Of a stretch of DNA of 64,000 nt, positions 42,876 through 52,342 are shown one piece after another. The position numbers and the translations under genes are program-made. Positions within the stretch are counted from its first letter, which is position 1. Each line of letters starts with the position of its first letter. This DNA comes from Tritonibacter litoralis (GTDB lineage: Bacteria > Pseudomonadota > Alphaproteobacteria > Rhodobacterales > Rhodobacteraceae), in assembly GCF_009496005.1 (NCBI RefSeq), contig NZ_WIBF01000003.1, positions 1 through 64,000 on the forward strand. Reading direction: 5' to 3'. The notes under the pieces are model-generated. The model ran no database searches. It saw only the letters and a list, made by a program, of their open reading frames with translations, and had not been told where the DNA came from.

Positions 42876-42906
42876 GTAAAAGAGCGCCCCTCGGGCGCTC
42901 TTTTAC
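42876..42906. terminator. bidirectional terminator between convergent genes
   Basis: GTAAAAGAGCGCCC / GGGCGCTCTTTTAC, a perfect 14-bp stem with loop CTC, symmetrical with A-rich and T-rich ends, so it can stop transcription from both the aldehyde dehydrogenase and the M16 protease genes. Confidence 0.8.
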
Positions 42907-42933
42907 CGTTTAGGAGAGGTCGCGATTTAACGC

Positions 42934-44250
42934 TTACTGCGTGGCCTGCAATCCTTCGGGACGGCCAACGATGACAAATTGCAACCGGCTTGGATCATAA
43001 AGCCGCGCCGCAACGCGGTTGGCCTCTTCCAAAGTAATCGCGTTGATCTTGTCATTGCGGGTATCAATGTACTCCCTTGGCAGATCATCCATTTGCATGC
43101 CGACCAAGATCGACGCGATGCGACCATTGCCATCAAACCGCAACGGATAAGCCCCGGTCAGATAGGTCTTGGCGTCCTGCAGCTCCTCGGCGGTCACACC
43201 TTGGGTAGCGATCCGTGCCCACTCATTTTGAACCACATCAACCGCCTCTGCCATCTTGCCATTGTCCGAAGCAAAAGAGCCCAGATAGACCGCCGCCAGA
43301 TCGCGCGGCAGCAGGTAGGAATAGATGCCATAGGTCAAGCCGCGCTCTTTGCGCACCTCATGCATCAGTCGGCTGTCAAAAGACCCGCCGCCGATGATCT
43401 GGTTCAACACATAGGCAGCAAAGAAATCCGGATCATCGCGCTCGATCCCGGGCTGGCCAAAAATTGCAACCGACTGCGGTGTGTCAAAATCAACAACATC
43501 GATCCCTTCGGCAAAGCTTGGCGCAACCGGTCCGGGCAGCGCGCCGCCTTGGTCAGGAAGTGCGTCCAAAAGCACATCCATCAATGCTCCCAGTTCAGCG
43601 GCAGTGATGTCCCCAACGGCACTGACGTAAACCCGGTCTTTGGCAAACACCGCCTCATAGGCGTCAAAGATATCCTGGCGGGTCAGCTCGGTCACCGAGG
43701 TAATGGTGCCCTCTTCTGGCGTACCATACGGATGATCGCCATAGGTCTTGGCAGCAAAGACCTTGCCTGCGATCTCTTCCGGATCGGTTTCATTGGAACG
43801 CAGGCCAGCCAGCACCTGCGCGCGCACCCGGTCCAAAGCATCCTGATCAAAGCGTGGTTCTTGCAGTGTCTGGCGCAGCAATTCCACTGCTTCATCACGG
43901 TTTTCGCTAAGGAAACGGGCCGAAATCGACACAGTGTCACGATCGGAATCAAATCGGAAACTGGCCGCCAGGCTTTCCAGCGCACGAGCATAGTCCTGAG
44001 CCAGAAGATCCCCGGCCCCTTCTTCCAAAAGGCCTGTCATCAAATTCACCGCTCCGCGTTTTTCGGGCATATCCAAGGATGTACCGCCGCGAAACCGCAG
44101 TTCCAGCGCCGCAAAGGGAATCGAGTGATCCTCGACCAGCCATGCCGTGAACCCTGCAGGAGAGGTGACTTCCTTTATATCAATGGCACGGGCGGGCAAA
44201 GCCGTCAGAATCACCAGCCAAGCGGCGGCAATGATTTTCAACGCACTCAT
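42934..44250 (-). CDS. M16 family peptidase-like protein, non-catalytic partner
   Basis: A 438-residue exported protein of the M16 (mitochondrial processing peptidase-like) family. Signal peptide at the N-terminus (MSALKIIAAAWLVILTALPA). The place of the zinc motif HxxEH reads DMPEKRGAVNLMTGL, so zinc ligands are missing, whereas the substrate-binding Arg/Tyr pair of the C-terminal half is kept (RKERGLTYGIYSYLL). It overlaps the stop of the catalytic partner gene (ATGA), so the two probably form a heterodimer in the periplasm, like the processing peptidase alpha/beta pair. Confidence 0.9.
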   Translation of the reverse strand: MSALKIIAAAWLVILTALPARAIDIKEVTSPAGFTAWLVEDHSIPFAALELRFRGGTSLDMPEKRGAVNLMTGLLEEGAGDLLAQDYARALESLAASFRFDSDRDTVSISARFLSENRDEAVELLRQTLQEPRFDQDALDRVRAQVLAGLRSNETDPEEIAGKVFAAKTYGDHPYGTPEEGTITSVTELTRQDIFDAYEAVFAKDRVYVSAVGDITAAELGALMDVLLDALPDQGGALPGPVAPSFAEGIDVVDFDTPQSVAIFGQPGIERDDPDFFAAYVLNQIIGGGSFDSRLMHEVRKERGLTYGIYSYLLPRDLAAVYLGSFASDNGKMAEAVDVVQNEWARIATQGVTAEELQDAKTYLTGAYPLRFDGNGRIASILVGMQMDDLPREYIDTRNDKINAITLEEANRVAARLYDPSRLQFVIVGRPEGLQATQ

Positions 44251-45590
44251 TGGGTAACCTCCTGAGCATCACGCGTCAGCCAGCCAGTGACCGAGGCTTC
44301 GGGAACCAGGACTTCGCGCGCAACGGCAATAATTTCATCTGCGGTGACCGATTGAAGGATCTGTGGCCAGTCCTGCACATCCTGAACCGTAAGCCCCATG
44401 GTCAGCGCCCGGCCATAGCGATTGGCGATCCCATCCACATTGTCGCGCGCATAGATCTCATCCGCGCGCAATTGCAATTTGATCCGATCCAACTGCGCCT
44501 CATCCACACCTTCTTCCAAAAAGGCCGCAAGAGTTGCGTCCAGCGCTGCTTCGGCCTCTTCCAGCGAAACATCCTGTGCCGGCACCACCAGGAAGGTGAA
44601 CGTCGTGTCATCCAGCGAGGCACCACGATAGTAAGACGTGGTATAAACGGCCAGCTGCTGATCGAACTGCAGAGCATTGGTGAGATAAGATGTGCTGCCG
44701 CCACCGAGGAGTTGGGCCAATAGGTAAAGTGCAGCCGCTTTTTCCTGGGCCCCACTGTCGCGTTCTGGCGCCAAATAGCTGCGCATGACATAGGGTTGAG
44801 CAACCCGTGCATCCTTGAACGTGACCCGGCGCGCGCTCAGCTGAGGTGGCTCGTCCGGACGCAGACGCTCTGGCAGATCTGGATTGGCCGGGATCGCACC
44901 GTAATATGTCTCTGCCAGCGTACGGACGTTTTCGGGGTCTACGTCGCCGGACACCACAAGGATCGCGTTGTTGGGAGCATAATACATTTCATAAAAGGAC
45001 AGGACGTGTTCCATATCCAGTTGTTCCATCTCGTGGCGCCAGCCGATGATCGGCTGCCCGTAACGATGGTTGAGATATTGAACCGCGCGCATCTGCTCGT
45101 TGAACAAAGCGCCCGGATCACTGTCTGTGCGTTGGCTGCGTTCTTCCAGAATGACCTGACGTTCGGTTGTGATGTCATTTTCAGTCAGACGCAGGTTCAC
45201 CATCCGATCTGCTTCCATCTGCATCATCAATTCCAGTCGATCGGCTGCGACTCGTTGGAAATACGCGGTGTAGTCATAGCTGGTGAAGGCATTGTCCCGC
45301 CCGCCATTGGCCGCAACGGTTGACGACAATTCACCGGATTCCAAATTCTCGGTCGCTTTGAACATCAGATGTTCAAGAAAATGCGCAACACCGGACACGC
45401 CCGGTGTCTCATCCGCTGAGCCGGTCCGGTACCAGACCATCTGCTGGACCACCGGGGCGCGGTGATCTTCGATCACCACAACATCCATTCCATTGTCCAA
45501 AGAGAAGCTGGTGACCTTTGCCTCTGAGGCGTGAACACCTGCTGAAAGGGCCAAAACCAGCGCAATGGCGCTTGTGATCCTGCGGATCAT
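44247..45590 (-). CDS. M16 family zinc metallopeptidase, catalytic subunit
   Basis: A 447-residue exported protease. Signal peptide MIRRITSAIALVLALSAGVHA. The inverted zinc motif HFLEH in SGVAHFLEHLMFKATEN and the downstream Glu in MQMEADRMVNLRL are both present. The start at 45590 has GGAGG 6-10 bases upstream; the longer frame is not supported. First of the two-gene pair with the non-catalytic subunit. Substrate unknown, perhaps peptides in the periplasm. Confidence 0.93.
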   Translation of the reverse strand: MIRRITSAIALVLALSAGVHASEAKVTSFSLDNGMDVVVIEDHRAPVVQQMVWYRTGSADETPGVSGVAHFLEHLMFKATENLESGELSSTVAANGGRDNAFTSYDYTAYFQRVAADRLELMMQMEADRMVNLRLTENDITTERQVILEERSQRTDSDPGALFNEQMRAVQYLNHRYGQPIIGWRHEMEQLDMEHVLSFYEMYYAPNNAILVVSGDVDPENVRTLAETYYGAIPANPDLPERLRPDEPPQLSARRVTFKDARVAQPYVMRSYLAPERDSGAQEKAAALYLLAQLLGGGSTSYLTNALQFDQQLAVYTTSYYRGASLDDTTFTFLVVPAQDVSLEEAEAALDATLAAFLEEGVDEAQLDRIKLQLRADEIYARDNVDGIANRYGRALTMGLTVQDVQDWPQILQSVTADEIIAVAREVLVPEASVTGWLTRDAQEVTQ

Positions 45591-45764
45591 ATGTCGTCCT
45601 CCGTCATCCTGCGGCGCATTGTCATGCGGTCCGCGCCGGAACTGCTCATAAACCCCGCAACGCGGGATTAGCATCGGTATACCCGTTACTACTGCCTTTC
45701 AACCTACGTTTCTTCGTCGTGGGAACAAGGCCGCTGGCGGGGTTGTGAGCGGACTTTAAGAAGT

Positions 45765-46268
45765 TTATTGGGCCGGCGGTGCGGATGGCGTGCCGGTTTG
45801 CGCATTGCGATAGGCTTGGTTCACCGCAAATGGATCCAGCGACTGACGCTTGTAAGCGTCGCCATAACGATCCACTGGGAACAGTTTAATCCGCGCTGTG
45901 CGCTGTTCGCGACGGCGGAATTTTGCGTCTTCTTCGGCCAGATCTTCGCGGATGTCGGGCTGAACCCCATACCGCCCCGTCGCCGCCAACAAGGCGCTGT
46001 CCGACGCAGGCACGCCTGATGATCCCGGATTGCCGCCCAAGGCCACAATCGCATCAGCGCGCGGGTTTTGGTCAGTGCGGTTGATCCCACCCGGCGTCGG
46101 CTGCGGAAGCTCTGCGAAATTCGCTGGATTTTCCAAAGGCTTCACAGGTTGGACCAGAAACTCATCCGGGCCCGAACTGTTGTTGCGCAGATCATGCAGG
46201 CCACCTTTGCTGCAGGCAGAGGCGATCAGAACAAGCGCCAGCGCGCCAAGGCTTTTTGAGATCTGCAT
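45765..46268 (-). CDS. DUF3035 family lipoprotein
   Basis: A 167-residue protein with a lipoprotein signal: MQISKSLGALALVLIASACS, lipobox ASAC, Cys 19 expected to be the acylated residue. The rest is hydrophilic with LPQPTPGGINRTDQNPRADA and a conserved C-terminal DPFAVNQAYRNA, typical of the DUF3035 family of Rhodobacterales. Function unknown. GGGAG lies 9 bases before the ATG at 46268. The adjacent lspA gene encodes the peptidase that would process it. Confidence 0.83.
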   Translation of the reverse strand: MQISKSLGALALVLIASACSKGGLHDLRNNSSGPDEFLVQPVKPLENPANFAELPQPTPGGINRTDQNPRADAIVALGGNPGSSGVPASDSALLAATGRYGVQPDIREDLAEEDAKFRRREQRTARIKLFPVDRYGDAYKRQSLDPFAVNQAYRNAQTGTPSAPPAQ

Positions 46269-46320
46269 CCGAAACAACTCCCGTCCGTTTATCGCGTCTT
46301 AGCGGATTTTCTGGGCAAGG

Positions 46321-46794
46321 TCACGCGGGCTTTTTCAGCTGGCCTTCAAACAGGATCAAACCAGCCGCCCCGGCAAAGATAAAGACATCCGCGACGTTGA
46401 ACACAAAGGGGTTGTTGATCCCGCAGCAGGACATGTTCAGGAAATCAAGCACATAACCATAAAGCACACGGTCATAGACATTGCCAAGCGCACCGCCGAT
46501 GACCAGCCCCGCCGCCAGCCGCAGGCCGCGGTGGGCCGGCTGGCGTGTGGTCCAAATTGTAAGCGCCGCACAAATCACCAGCGACACCCCGATCAAAATC
46601 CAGCGCCCGGTGTCCGCACCGCCATCAAACAGTCCAAAATTGATGCCGGTGTTTTCGCCATAGCGAAAGTTCAGGATCGGCGGCCACACGTCGATAGCAT
46701 AGCGGTCAATCAGCCCCAACCGGTAAACCACCAGATATTTGGTGAGCTGATCCAGGCCAAAGGCCAGCGCAAAGGCCGCAACGATCAAACGCAT
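46321..46794 (-). CDS. lspA: lipoprotein signal peptidase (signal peptidase II)
   Basis: A 157-residue inner-membrane aspartyl protease with four helices. Family motifs are FALAFGLDQLTKYLVV, GGALGNVYDRVLYGYVLDFL (first catalytic Asp) and PFVFNVADVFIFAGAA (second catalytic Asp). It cleaves prolipoproteins after lipid addition. It lies between purH and the DUF3035 lipoprotein gene on the same strand. Confidence 0.95.
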   Translation of the reverse strand: MRLIVAAFALAFGLDQLTKYLVVYRLGLIDRYAIDVWPPILNFRYGENTGINFGLFDGGADTGRWILIGVSLVICAALTIWTTRQPAHRGLRLAAGLVIGGALGNVYDRVLYGYVLDFLNMSCCGINNPFVFNVADVFIFAGAAGLILFEGQLKKPA

Positions 46795-46812
46795 GTCGCC
46801 GATCCTGTTTGC

Positions 46813-48402
46813 TTAGTGACGGAAGTGGCGCATGCCGGTGAAGACCATCGCGATGCCATTTTCATTGGCTGCATCGATGACTTCCTGATCACGCATGGAG
46901 CCACCTGGCTGAATCACGCAGGTCGCACCCGCAGCAACGGCTTCCAACAGGCCATCGGCAAAAGGGAAAAACGCATCAGAAGCCACGGCAGAACCTTTGG
47001 CGAGGCTTTCGTCCAGCCCCAGCTCTTTGGCCATGCGCTCGGCTTTGGAAGCGGCCACATTAGCGCTGTCAACGCGGGACATCTGGCCCGCGCCCACACC
47101 CACGGTCGCGTTGGATTTGACATAAACGATCGCGTTGGATTTGACGTGTTTGGCAACTTTCCACGCAAACAGAAGATCTTGCATCTGTTCGTCCGTCGGT
47201 TTGGCCTCGGTCACCACTTTCAGGTCGTCGATACCGACATATCCCACGTCCTTGTCCTGAACCAGAACGCCGCCAGCAACCTGTTTATAGGCGGTTATCG
47301 CAGCACGCGGTGCGGGCAGAGCATCGGTCAGCAACAGACGCAGGTTTTTCTTCTTGGCAAAGATCTCTTTGGCCTCATCCGACGCGCCGGGAGCGATGAC
47401 CACCTCGGTGAAGATCTCAACGATCTTTTCGGCGGTGGCCGCATCCAGCGGCTGGTTCAGCGCCACGATCCCGCCAAAGGCAGAAGTGCGGTCGCAGTCA
47501 AACGCTTTCTGGTAGGCGTCCAACAAGGTTGCGCCGGTTGCTACACCACATGGGTTGGCGTGTTTGATGATGGCAACAGCCGCGGTTTCCGCCGGGTCGA
47601 ACTCGGCCACCAGCTCATAGGCAGCATCAGTGTCGTTGATGTTGTTGTAGCTCAGTTCCTTGCCCTGCAGCTGCTCGGCCGTCGCCACACCGGGACGGGC
47701 GGTCCCATCGGTATAAAAGGCCGCTTTCTGGTGGCTGTTTTCACCATACCGCAGGGTTTGTTTGATCTCACCTGCGAACACCCGGCGGCGCGGGGTTTCT
47801 TCACCAATGGCATTGGCCATCCAGGTGGAGACAGCCGCGTCATAGGCACCGGTGCGGGCATAGGCGATCTGGGCCAGTTTCTGGCGGAAGGCATAGGTGG
47901 TCTGACCATCATTGGCGTCCAGTTCGGCGAGCAGCGCGTCGTAATCTTCGACGTCGACAACCGTGGTGACAAAGCCGTGATTTTTGGCCGCTGCGCGGAT
48001 CATGGCAGGGCCACCAATGTCGATGTTTTCGATCATTTCAGCATAATCCGCACCGCGTTCCAGCGCGGCTTCGAACGGGTAGAGGTTCACAACCAGCAAG
48101 TCGATCTCACCAATGCCGTGTTCAGTCATTGCAGCAACGTGGTCGTCATTGTCGCGCAGCGCCAACAGGCCGCCATGCACCTTGGGGTGCAGGGTTTTCA
48201 CACGACCGTCCATCATCTCCGGAAACCCGGTTACATCCGACACGTCTTTGACGGTCAGGCCTGCATCACGCAACGCTTTGGCAGAACCACCGGTGGACAG
48301 AAGCTCAACACCGCGCTGAGCCAGCGCCTTGCCCAGGTCAATAAGACCGGATTTATCGGAAACAGAAAGCAACGCGCGGCGCACGGGATGGAGATTGGTC
48401 AT
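46813..48402 (-). CDS. purH: bifunctional AICAR formyltransferase / IMP cyclohydrolase
   Basis: A 529-residue purine enzyme. The N-terminal cyclohydrolase domain (about 1-200) has [28 protein letters not shown] and [20 protein letters not shown]; the C-terminal formyltransferase has [26 protein letters not shown] and the catalytic Lys/His region. It makes IMP from AICAR. It follows the heparinase-like gene by 24 bases and is followed after 18 bases by lspA. Confidence 0.97.
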   Translation of the reverse strand: MTNLHPVRRALLSVSDKSGLIDLGKALAQRGVELLSTGGSAKALRDAGLTVKDVSDVTGFPEMMDGRVKTLHPKVHGGLLALRDNDDHVAAMTEHGIGEIDLLVVNLYPFEAALERGADYAEMIENIDIGGPAMIRAAAKNHGFVTTVVDVEDYDALLAELDANDGQTTYAFRQKLAQIAYARTGAYDAAVSTWMANAIGEETPRRRVFAGEIKQTLRYGENSHQKAAFYTDGTARPGVATAEQLQGKELSYNNINDTDAAYELVAEFDPAETAAVAIIKHANPCGVATGATLLDAYQKAFDCDRTSAFGGIVALNQPLDAATAEKIVEIFTEVVIAPGASDEAKEIFAKKKNLRLLLTDALPAPRAAITAYKQVAGGVLVQDKDVGYVGIDDLKVVTEAKPTDEQMQDLLFAWKVAKHVKSNAIVYVKSNATVGVGAGQMSRVDSANVAASKAERMAKELGLDESLAKGSAVASDAFFPFADGLLEAVAAGATCVIQPGGSMRDQEVIDAANENGIAMVFTGMRHFRH

Positions 48403-48426
48403 GGGTGTGGCAGTCCTTTGTCAGGC

Positions 48427-50169
48427 TCAATCAAAACTTTCGGGCTCGTCCCGGTTGATGTCACGCACGGCAACGGCAGTATCTTGTGCCTTGCTCAGCA
48501 CCCACCGGACGCGCGTCGCATACTCTATTGCGTAGCCAGATAGAATGATTTGTTGCGAAGCGCGAGGCTTCAAGCGGCCTTTTTCCAGATAAAAACTGGG
48601 TTCCAGCCGCAAATTAGCCCCGCCGCCATGGCGAAACACCCAAATTTCACCACTTTTAAGGGCCAGCGACACGGCAGAGCCGCCCATATCCAGACGCGCA
48701 TCCACATCCGGATGAAGATGGAATCTGAGATCATAACCGATGCCTGTGGCCCCGGTCGTGCGTTTGGTGCGGTCAAACCGCTGCTGCGCGGCCTCATCCA
48801 GCGCCAATAGCATGTCATCACCCGTAAGAGAGCGCCCATCATCGCTCAGCTCCAGGGTCCGAGCATGGGTCAAACCAAAGGCCGCCTCATATCCATCATG
48901 GGCCATTTCGATCTTGGTCTCATGGGTCTGTTCTTCGACCTCAATCGGCACCCGCGTTGGGCCTTCGATTAAGGCTTCGCGGTTGGAGACTTTGTGCGGG
49001 CTGGCCAGTCGGGCCATGGAATGCCCCGCAAGACACAGGGTCGAATGGGAGGGTGTGGCACGCCCAGCGCGACGCCATTCCAGCCCAAAAGTCTCGCCCG
49101 AGCCGCAATTGACCACCAATGGTCTGCGCCCGGACGTCAGCTCAAACGCCAGGGTGGAGGCATGCGCATTATAGGATGCTGTGCCTGTCGGTGGCAGGGC
49201 TGCATCCACAATCACCGAGGTGCGGCGCGCATAAAGGCGGGCATAGCCCATCGCCAGACCTTTGGGTTTGGCCCGGCTTTTGGGTCCCGCCGCCAGCGCA
49301 TGATCAATCCGCCCTTCCATGCCCCGACCACCACCGTGGAACCGGGCCAAACCGCCATCCGTATGACGCAGATTGCGCAGGGCCGGGGCAATACGTTCAA
49401 TCGCGTTTTGATGGGCAGGCGCAACCCGGCGGCCGGATTCGATCAGCGCTGCCGAGGCCCAGGTCAACAGGGTGAAAACCTCCAGCAATTCTTCTGGATT
49501 GCGGGTCAACAGCCCCCCTTGGGCGTCGATCTGGCTTTCGCACTCCTGAGACAGCGCTTTGATCGCAGGCTCTGCCAGCTCTTCGCGCCCCTCCAGGGCA
49601 AGCCCTGCATAAATCAATCCGGTCAGAGCCTCAAACCGAGGCAAACCCGGAATAGCCCCTTGCCAACGATGAGAGAGAAACCAAGTCTGGCGCGACAGTG
49701 AAGCATAAAACGCATCCGACGCCTGCTTGTCCTGCCCCGCCAACAGAAACAGCGCGTGGTTGATCCAGCGAATGACCCGCCGCCCGGTCAAATCCGCAGT
49801 CCAGCCGATCCCGCCGCCGTCACCATGCGCCTCGATCCAGCCCCAAAGCCAGGTCTGGGCCTTTTTGCGCGCGGCCAGATCGCCCACAGCAACCAGATCA
49901 TCCAGCCAGGCAAAGCCGTGACGCTCCGCGTCAAAAGCCTGATCAGGGGCGTCCACTTCCCACAGACCCGTGGTCTCTGATTCCAATAGGTAGCCGGCAA
50001 ACAGCAAATTGCCCGACACCAGCTGTCGCCCGCGCGCAAAGCTGCCGATGGTGCGCGGCTCCGGTTGGGACACAAACCCGGTCGCCGAGGGCTGGCGACG
50101 GGATCTATAGGCGTACCAACGGTTCAGCAGAACTGTTCGATTGGTGGAAATCCGGCTGTAATGTGACAT
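48427..50169 (-). CDS. heparinase II/III family protein
   Basis: A 580-residue protein: helical alpha/alpha barrel-like N-terminal part (TGLWEVDAPDQAFDAERHGF, RVIRWINHALFLLAG) and a beta-rich C-terminal heparinase II/III-like domain (LVVNCGSGETFGLEWRRAGR, ATPSHSTLCLAG). No obvious signal peptide. The family cleaves acidic polysaccharides by lyase chemistry; here the substrate is not known. The ATG at 50169 follows a TTG two codons upstream that starts the longer frame. The position between rsmB and purH is common in Rhodobacterales. Confidence 0.87.
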   Translation of the reverse strand: MSHYSRISTNRTVLLNRWYAYRSRRQPSATGFVSQPEPRTIGSFARGRQLVSGNLLFAGYLLESETTGLWEVDAPDQAFDAERHGFAWLDDLVAVGDLAARKKAQTWLWGWIEAHGDGGGIGWTADLTGRRVIRWINHALFLLAGQDKQASDAFYASLSRQTWFLSHRWQGAIPGLPRFEALTGLIYAGLALEGREELAEPAIKALSQECESQIDAQGGLLTRNPEELLEVFTLLTWASAALIESGRRVAPAHQNAIERIAPALRNLRHTDGGLARFHGGGRGMEGRIDHALAAGPKSRAKPKGLAMGYARLYARRTSVIVDAALPPTGTASYNAHASTLAFELTSGRRPLVVNCGSGETFGLEWRRAGRATPSHSTLCLAGHSMARLASPHKVSNREALIEGPTRVPIEVEEQTHETKIEMAHDGYEAAFGLTHARTLELSDDGRSLTGDDMLLALDEAAQQRFDRTKRTTGATGIGYDLRFHLHPDVDARLDMGGSAVSLALKSGEIWVFRHGGGANLRLEPSFYLEKGRLKPRASQQIILSGYAIEYATRVRWVLSKAQDTAVAVRDINRDEPESFD

Positions 50170-50282
50170 GCTCAAAACGTCTCAATCCGGCCTTAGAGAT
50201 GTAAAATTGCAGGCCTTTTCCCGCGAGCATAGCGCGCGGCCTGACACAAGTCACCGGGATTGAACGTCTTGGGACACCGCGC

Positions 50283-51545
50283 TCAAGCGGATTTGCGCAG
50301 AAGGGCCATGTAAAACCCATCCATACCGCCGCGATCCGCCCAATAATCGGGACGCAGCCGCAGGCCGCCTTCCTCGGTGATCCAGTTCGAATCGATGCCC
50401 AAGGCGTGGATCGGTGCCGGATCGGCGGTCATGTCGGGGAACATATCCAGTGCGTCTTCGATCTGGCATTCGCCTTCATCCGGCAACAACGAGCAGGTGC
50501 AAAACACCATCCGCCCACCGGGTTTTACAAGGCTCCAGGCATGGGCCAGCATCTGGGTTTGCAAGTTGATCAACGCACCAAAGTCACTGCCATCCTTGGC
50601 GTGGGGCAGGTCGGGATGGCGGCGAATGGTGCCGGTGGCGGAACAGGGCGCGTCCAGAATAACCGCATCATATTGCCCGTGATGTTCCAACGCGTCCCTC
50701 GCGATGACCTGCGCGGACAATTTCGTACGGGTCAGGTTTTCCTTCAGCAGCGCCAGACGTTTTTCCGATATATCAACGGCCGTTACATCTGCGCCTGATG
50801 CCGCAAGCTGTAGGGTTTTGCCGCCAGGTGCCGCACAAAGATCCAGCACCGCCTCTCCCGCCTGCGCCTGCAGAAGGCGCGCGGGCAGGGCCGCGGCCGC
50901 ATCCTGCACCCACCAGTCTCCGGTCTCAAACCCCGGCAAGGTCGAGACCTGCACGCTGTCTTGGACCCGAATCGATCCGCTTGGCAGGGTGTCGCCTTCG
51001 GGCAGGGCTCCGTGGCCGGGAGCCTTAGGCGTCACATCCAGCGGTGCGCCCGCCTGATGCGCGGCTTCGATCCCACGCAGAGCGTCACTGCCCCAGGCCT
51101 CAACCAAAGGCGCGCGCAGCCATTTGGGCAGACGAGACGTACGCAGTTTTGCCCATTCAGCCGGTCCATGTTCCGCAACTTTGCGCAGAACCGCATTCAC
51201 CAGGCCTTTCAGCGCGCCATGGCGTTTGTGGCGGGCAATAATATTGACAATTGTGTTCACCACACCATGCGCAGCGCCGCCGGCGCAGAGCTCATAAGCT
51301 CCTAGCCGCAAAGCATTTTTCACGTGCAACGGCGGCGCCTTTTTCAGGTATTTGGCGAGGATCTTGTCGCAACGCTCCAGATTGCGCAGCGTATCCGTGG
51401 CCAGCCTTTGCGCCCGCGCGCGATCTTGCGGCTCGAGCCGCTCCAATGCCCCGGCCGCATAACATTCCGCCAACAAGCGACCCTCGCCCAGAACCTGGTC
51501 GAGCAAAAAGACAGCCGTGCGGCGAGCGGGGGTGGCATCAGACAT
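50283..51545 (-). CDS. rsmB: RsmB, 16S rRNA m5C967-type methyltransferase
   Basis: A 420-residue protein: N-terminal NusB-like RNA-binding domain (about 1-130, ARRTAVFLLDQVLGEGRLLA) and a Rossmann methyltransferase (AdoMet motif VLDLCAAPGGKTLQLAASGA, catalytic PCSATGTIRRHPD, and second cysteine motif TCSLLPDEGECQ). It methylates a cytosine of 16S rRNA. The ATG at 51545 is preceded by AAAGGG. Divergent from the SDHAF4 gene. Confidence 0.94.
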   Translation of the reverse strand: MSDATPARRTAVFLLDQVLGEGRLLAECYAAGALERLEPQDRARAQRLATDTLRNLERCDKILAKYLKKAPPLHVKNALRLGAYELCAGGAAHGVVNTIVNIIARHKRHGALKGLVNAVLRKVAEHGPAEWAKLRTSRLPKWLRAPLVEAWGSDALRGIEAAHQAGAPLDVTPKAPGHGALPEGDTLPSGSIRVQDSVQVSTLPGFETGDWWVQDAAAALPARLLQAQAGEAVLDLCAAPGGKTLQLAASGADVTAVDISEKRLALLKENLTRTKLSAQVIARDALEHHGQYDAVILDAPCSATGTIRRHPDLPHAKDGSDFGALINLQTQMLAHAWSLVKPGGRMVFCTCSLLPDEGECQIEDALDMFPDMTADPAPIHALGIDSNWITEEGGLRLRPDYWADRGGMDGFYMALLRKSA

Positions 51546-51641
51546 TTCGGGCAGCCCTTTGAGGTGCAATTGCTCCTGAGAACGGGTTGTTCCCAGTAAA
51601 GCCGCGCGTATATCATGCCCAGAGCATAAAGGAACCCGTCA

Positions 51642-51842
51642 ATGACCGACGCGACGCCGGAGATCAAACCCGAGTGGAAACACCTGCCCCCTGCCGCCCA
51701 ACGCGCCTTGGCCGAAGCCGAAGCGCGTAGGCAGGCTGAGCAGGAAAAAGAGCCGCTGCCAACAGAATTGGGCGGGCGAGATGGCCCCGAACCCGTACGA
51801 TATGGCGATTGGGAGAAAAAAGGCATTGCGGTCGACTTCTGA
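51642..51842 (+). CDS. SDHAF4 family succinate dehydrogenase assembly factor (DUF1674)
   Basis: A 66-residue protein ending in the conserved block ELGGRDGPEPVRYGDW followed by EKKGIAVDF, diagnostic for DUF1674/SDHAF4. In mitochondria the homologue helps flavinylated SdhA to mature and protects it from oxidants. Rich in charged residues and soluble. No sdh gene is nearby. A normal ATG and purine-rich leader are present. Confidence 0.88.
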   Translation: MTDATPEIKPEWKHLPPAAQRALAEAEARRQAEQEKEPLPTELGGRDGPEPVRYGDWEKKGIAVDF

Positions 51843-51859
51843 CCAGCATCGACAGGTTC

Positions 51860-52192
51860 ATGATCATCGAAATCCGCCGATACACCCTGCGCCCGGGGAA
51901 ACGAGAAGAGTTCATTCGTTTCTTTGAAACCGTGAACCGGCAGGCGCTGCGCGAGGCAGGTATGCAGGTTTTTGGTCCGATGCGCGATCTGGAAGACCCC
52001 GACAAAGTGCACTGGATGCGTGCTTTTCCCAGCTTGGAAGCGCGGGAAGAGATCAAGAGAGCTTTTTACGATGGTCCCGTCTGGAACCAGGACGTTGAAT
52101 CCAAAGTCATGCCAATGATCGCGAATTTTGAAGCATCACTGGTGGAAACAACCGACGGGTTTGAAGGGTTTTCTGGCACGCCTACGCCTTGA
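51860..52192 (+). CDS. NIPSNAP family protein
   Basis: A 110-residue protein of the NIPSNAP ferredoxin-like (dimeric alpha/beta barrel) family: MIIEIRRYTLRPGKREEFIR at the start, then FGPMRDLEDPDKVHWMRAFP. Function in bacteria unknown. Start chosen at 51860 where the family begins; the longer frame overlaps the SDHAF4 gene. Same strand, 17 bases after it. Confidence 0.85.
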   Translation: MIIEIRRYTLRPGKREEFIRFFETVNRQALREAGMQVFGPMRDLEDPDKVHWMRAFPSLEAREEIKRAFYDGPVWNQDVESKVMPMIANFEASLVETTDGFEGFSGTPTP

Positions 52193-52222
52193 AAACTGAG
52201 GTCTTCGCCCTGGCGATCAGCT

Positions 52223-52341
52223 CGCGGGGGCCAGCCCCCGCACCCCCGAAGTATTTTCAAAAAGATGAAAGCAATAGCGTGTCGCCGACCTTTCATCTTT
52301 TCTCAAATACTTCCGCCGGAGACAGCGGCCCAAAGGGCCGC
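52223..52341. repeat. intergenic inverted-repeat element between NIPSNAP and dapB
   Basis: Three nested or adjacent dyads: GCGGGGGC / GCCCCCGC (52224-52231, 52234-52241); a 24-base imperfect pair, 52248-52271 reading GAAGTATTTTCAAAAAGATG AAAG (broken here for length) and its inverted counterpart 52290-52313, separated by 18 bases; and GCGGCCC AAA GGGCCGC (52325-52341) next to the dapB stop. GC-rich hairpin followed by the TATTTT...AAAGATGAAA motif recalls a widespread intergenic repeat of Rhodobacterales; I recall it only in outline. Confidence 0.65.
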
Positions 52342-52342
52342 T

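Noticed and set aside
46531-48543. 670-residue plus-strand open frame opposite purH and lspA
   Set aside because: It spans two well-identified minus-strand genes. The frame is open because of GC-rich third positions in the real genes; there is no recognisable domain, and composition is odd (His, Gln, Gly rich).
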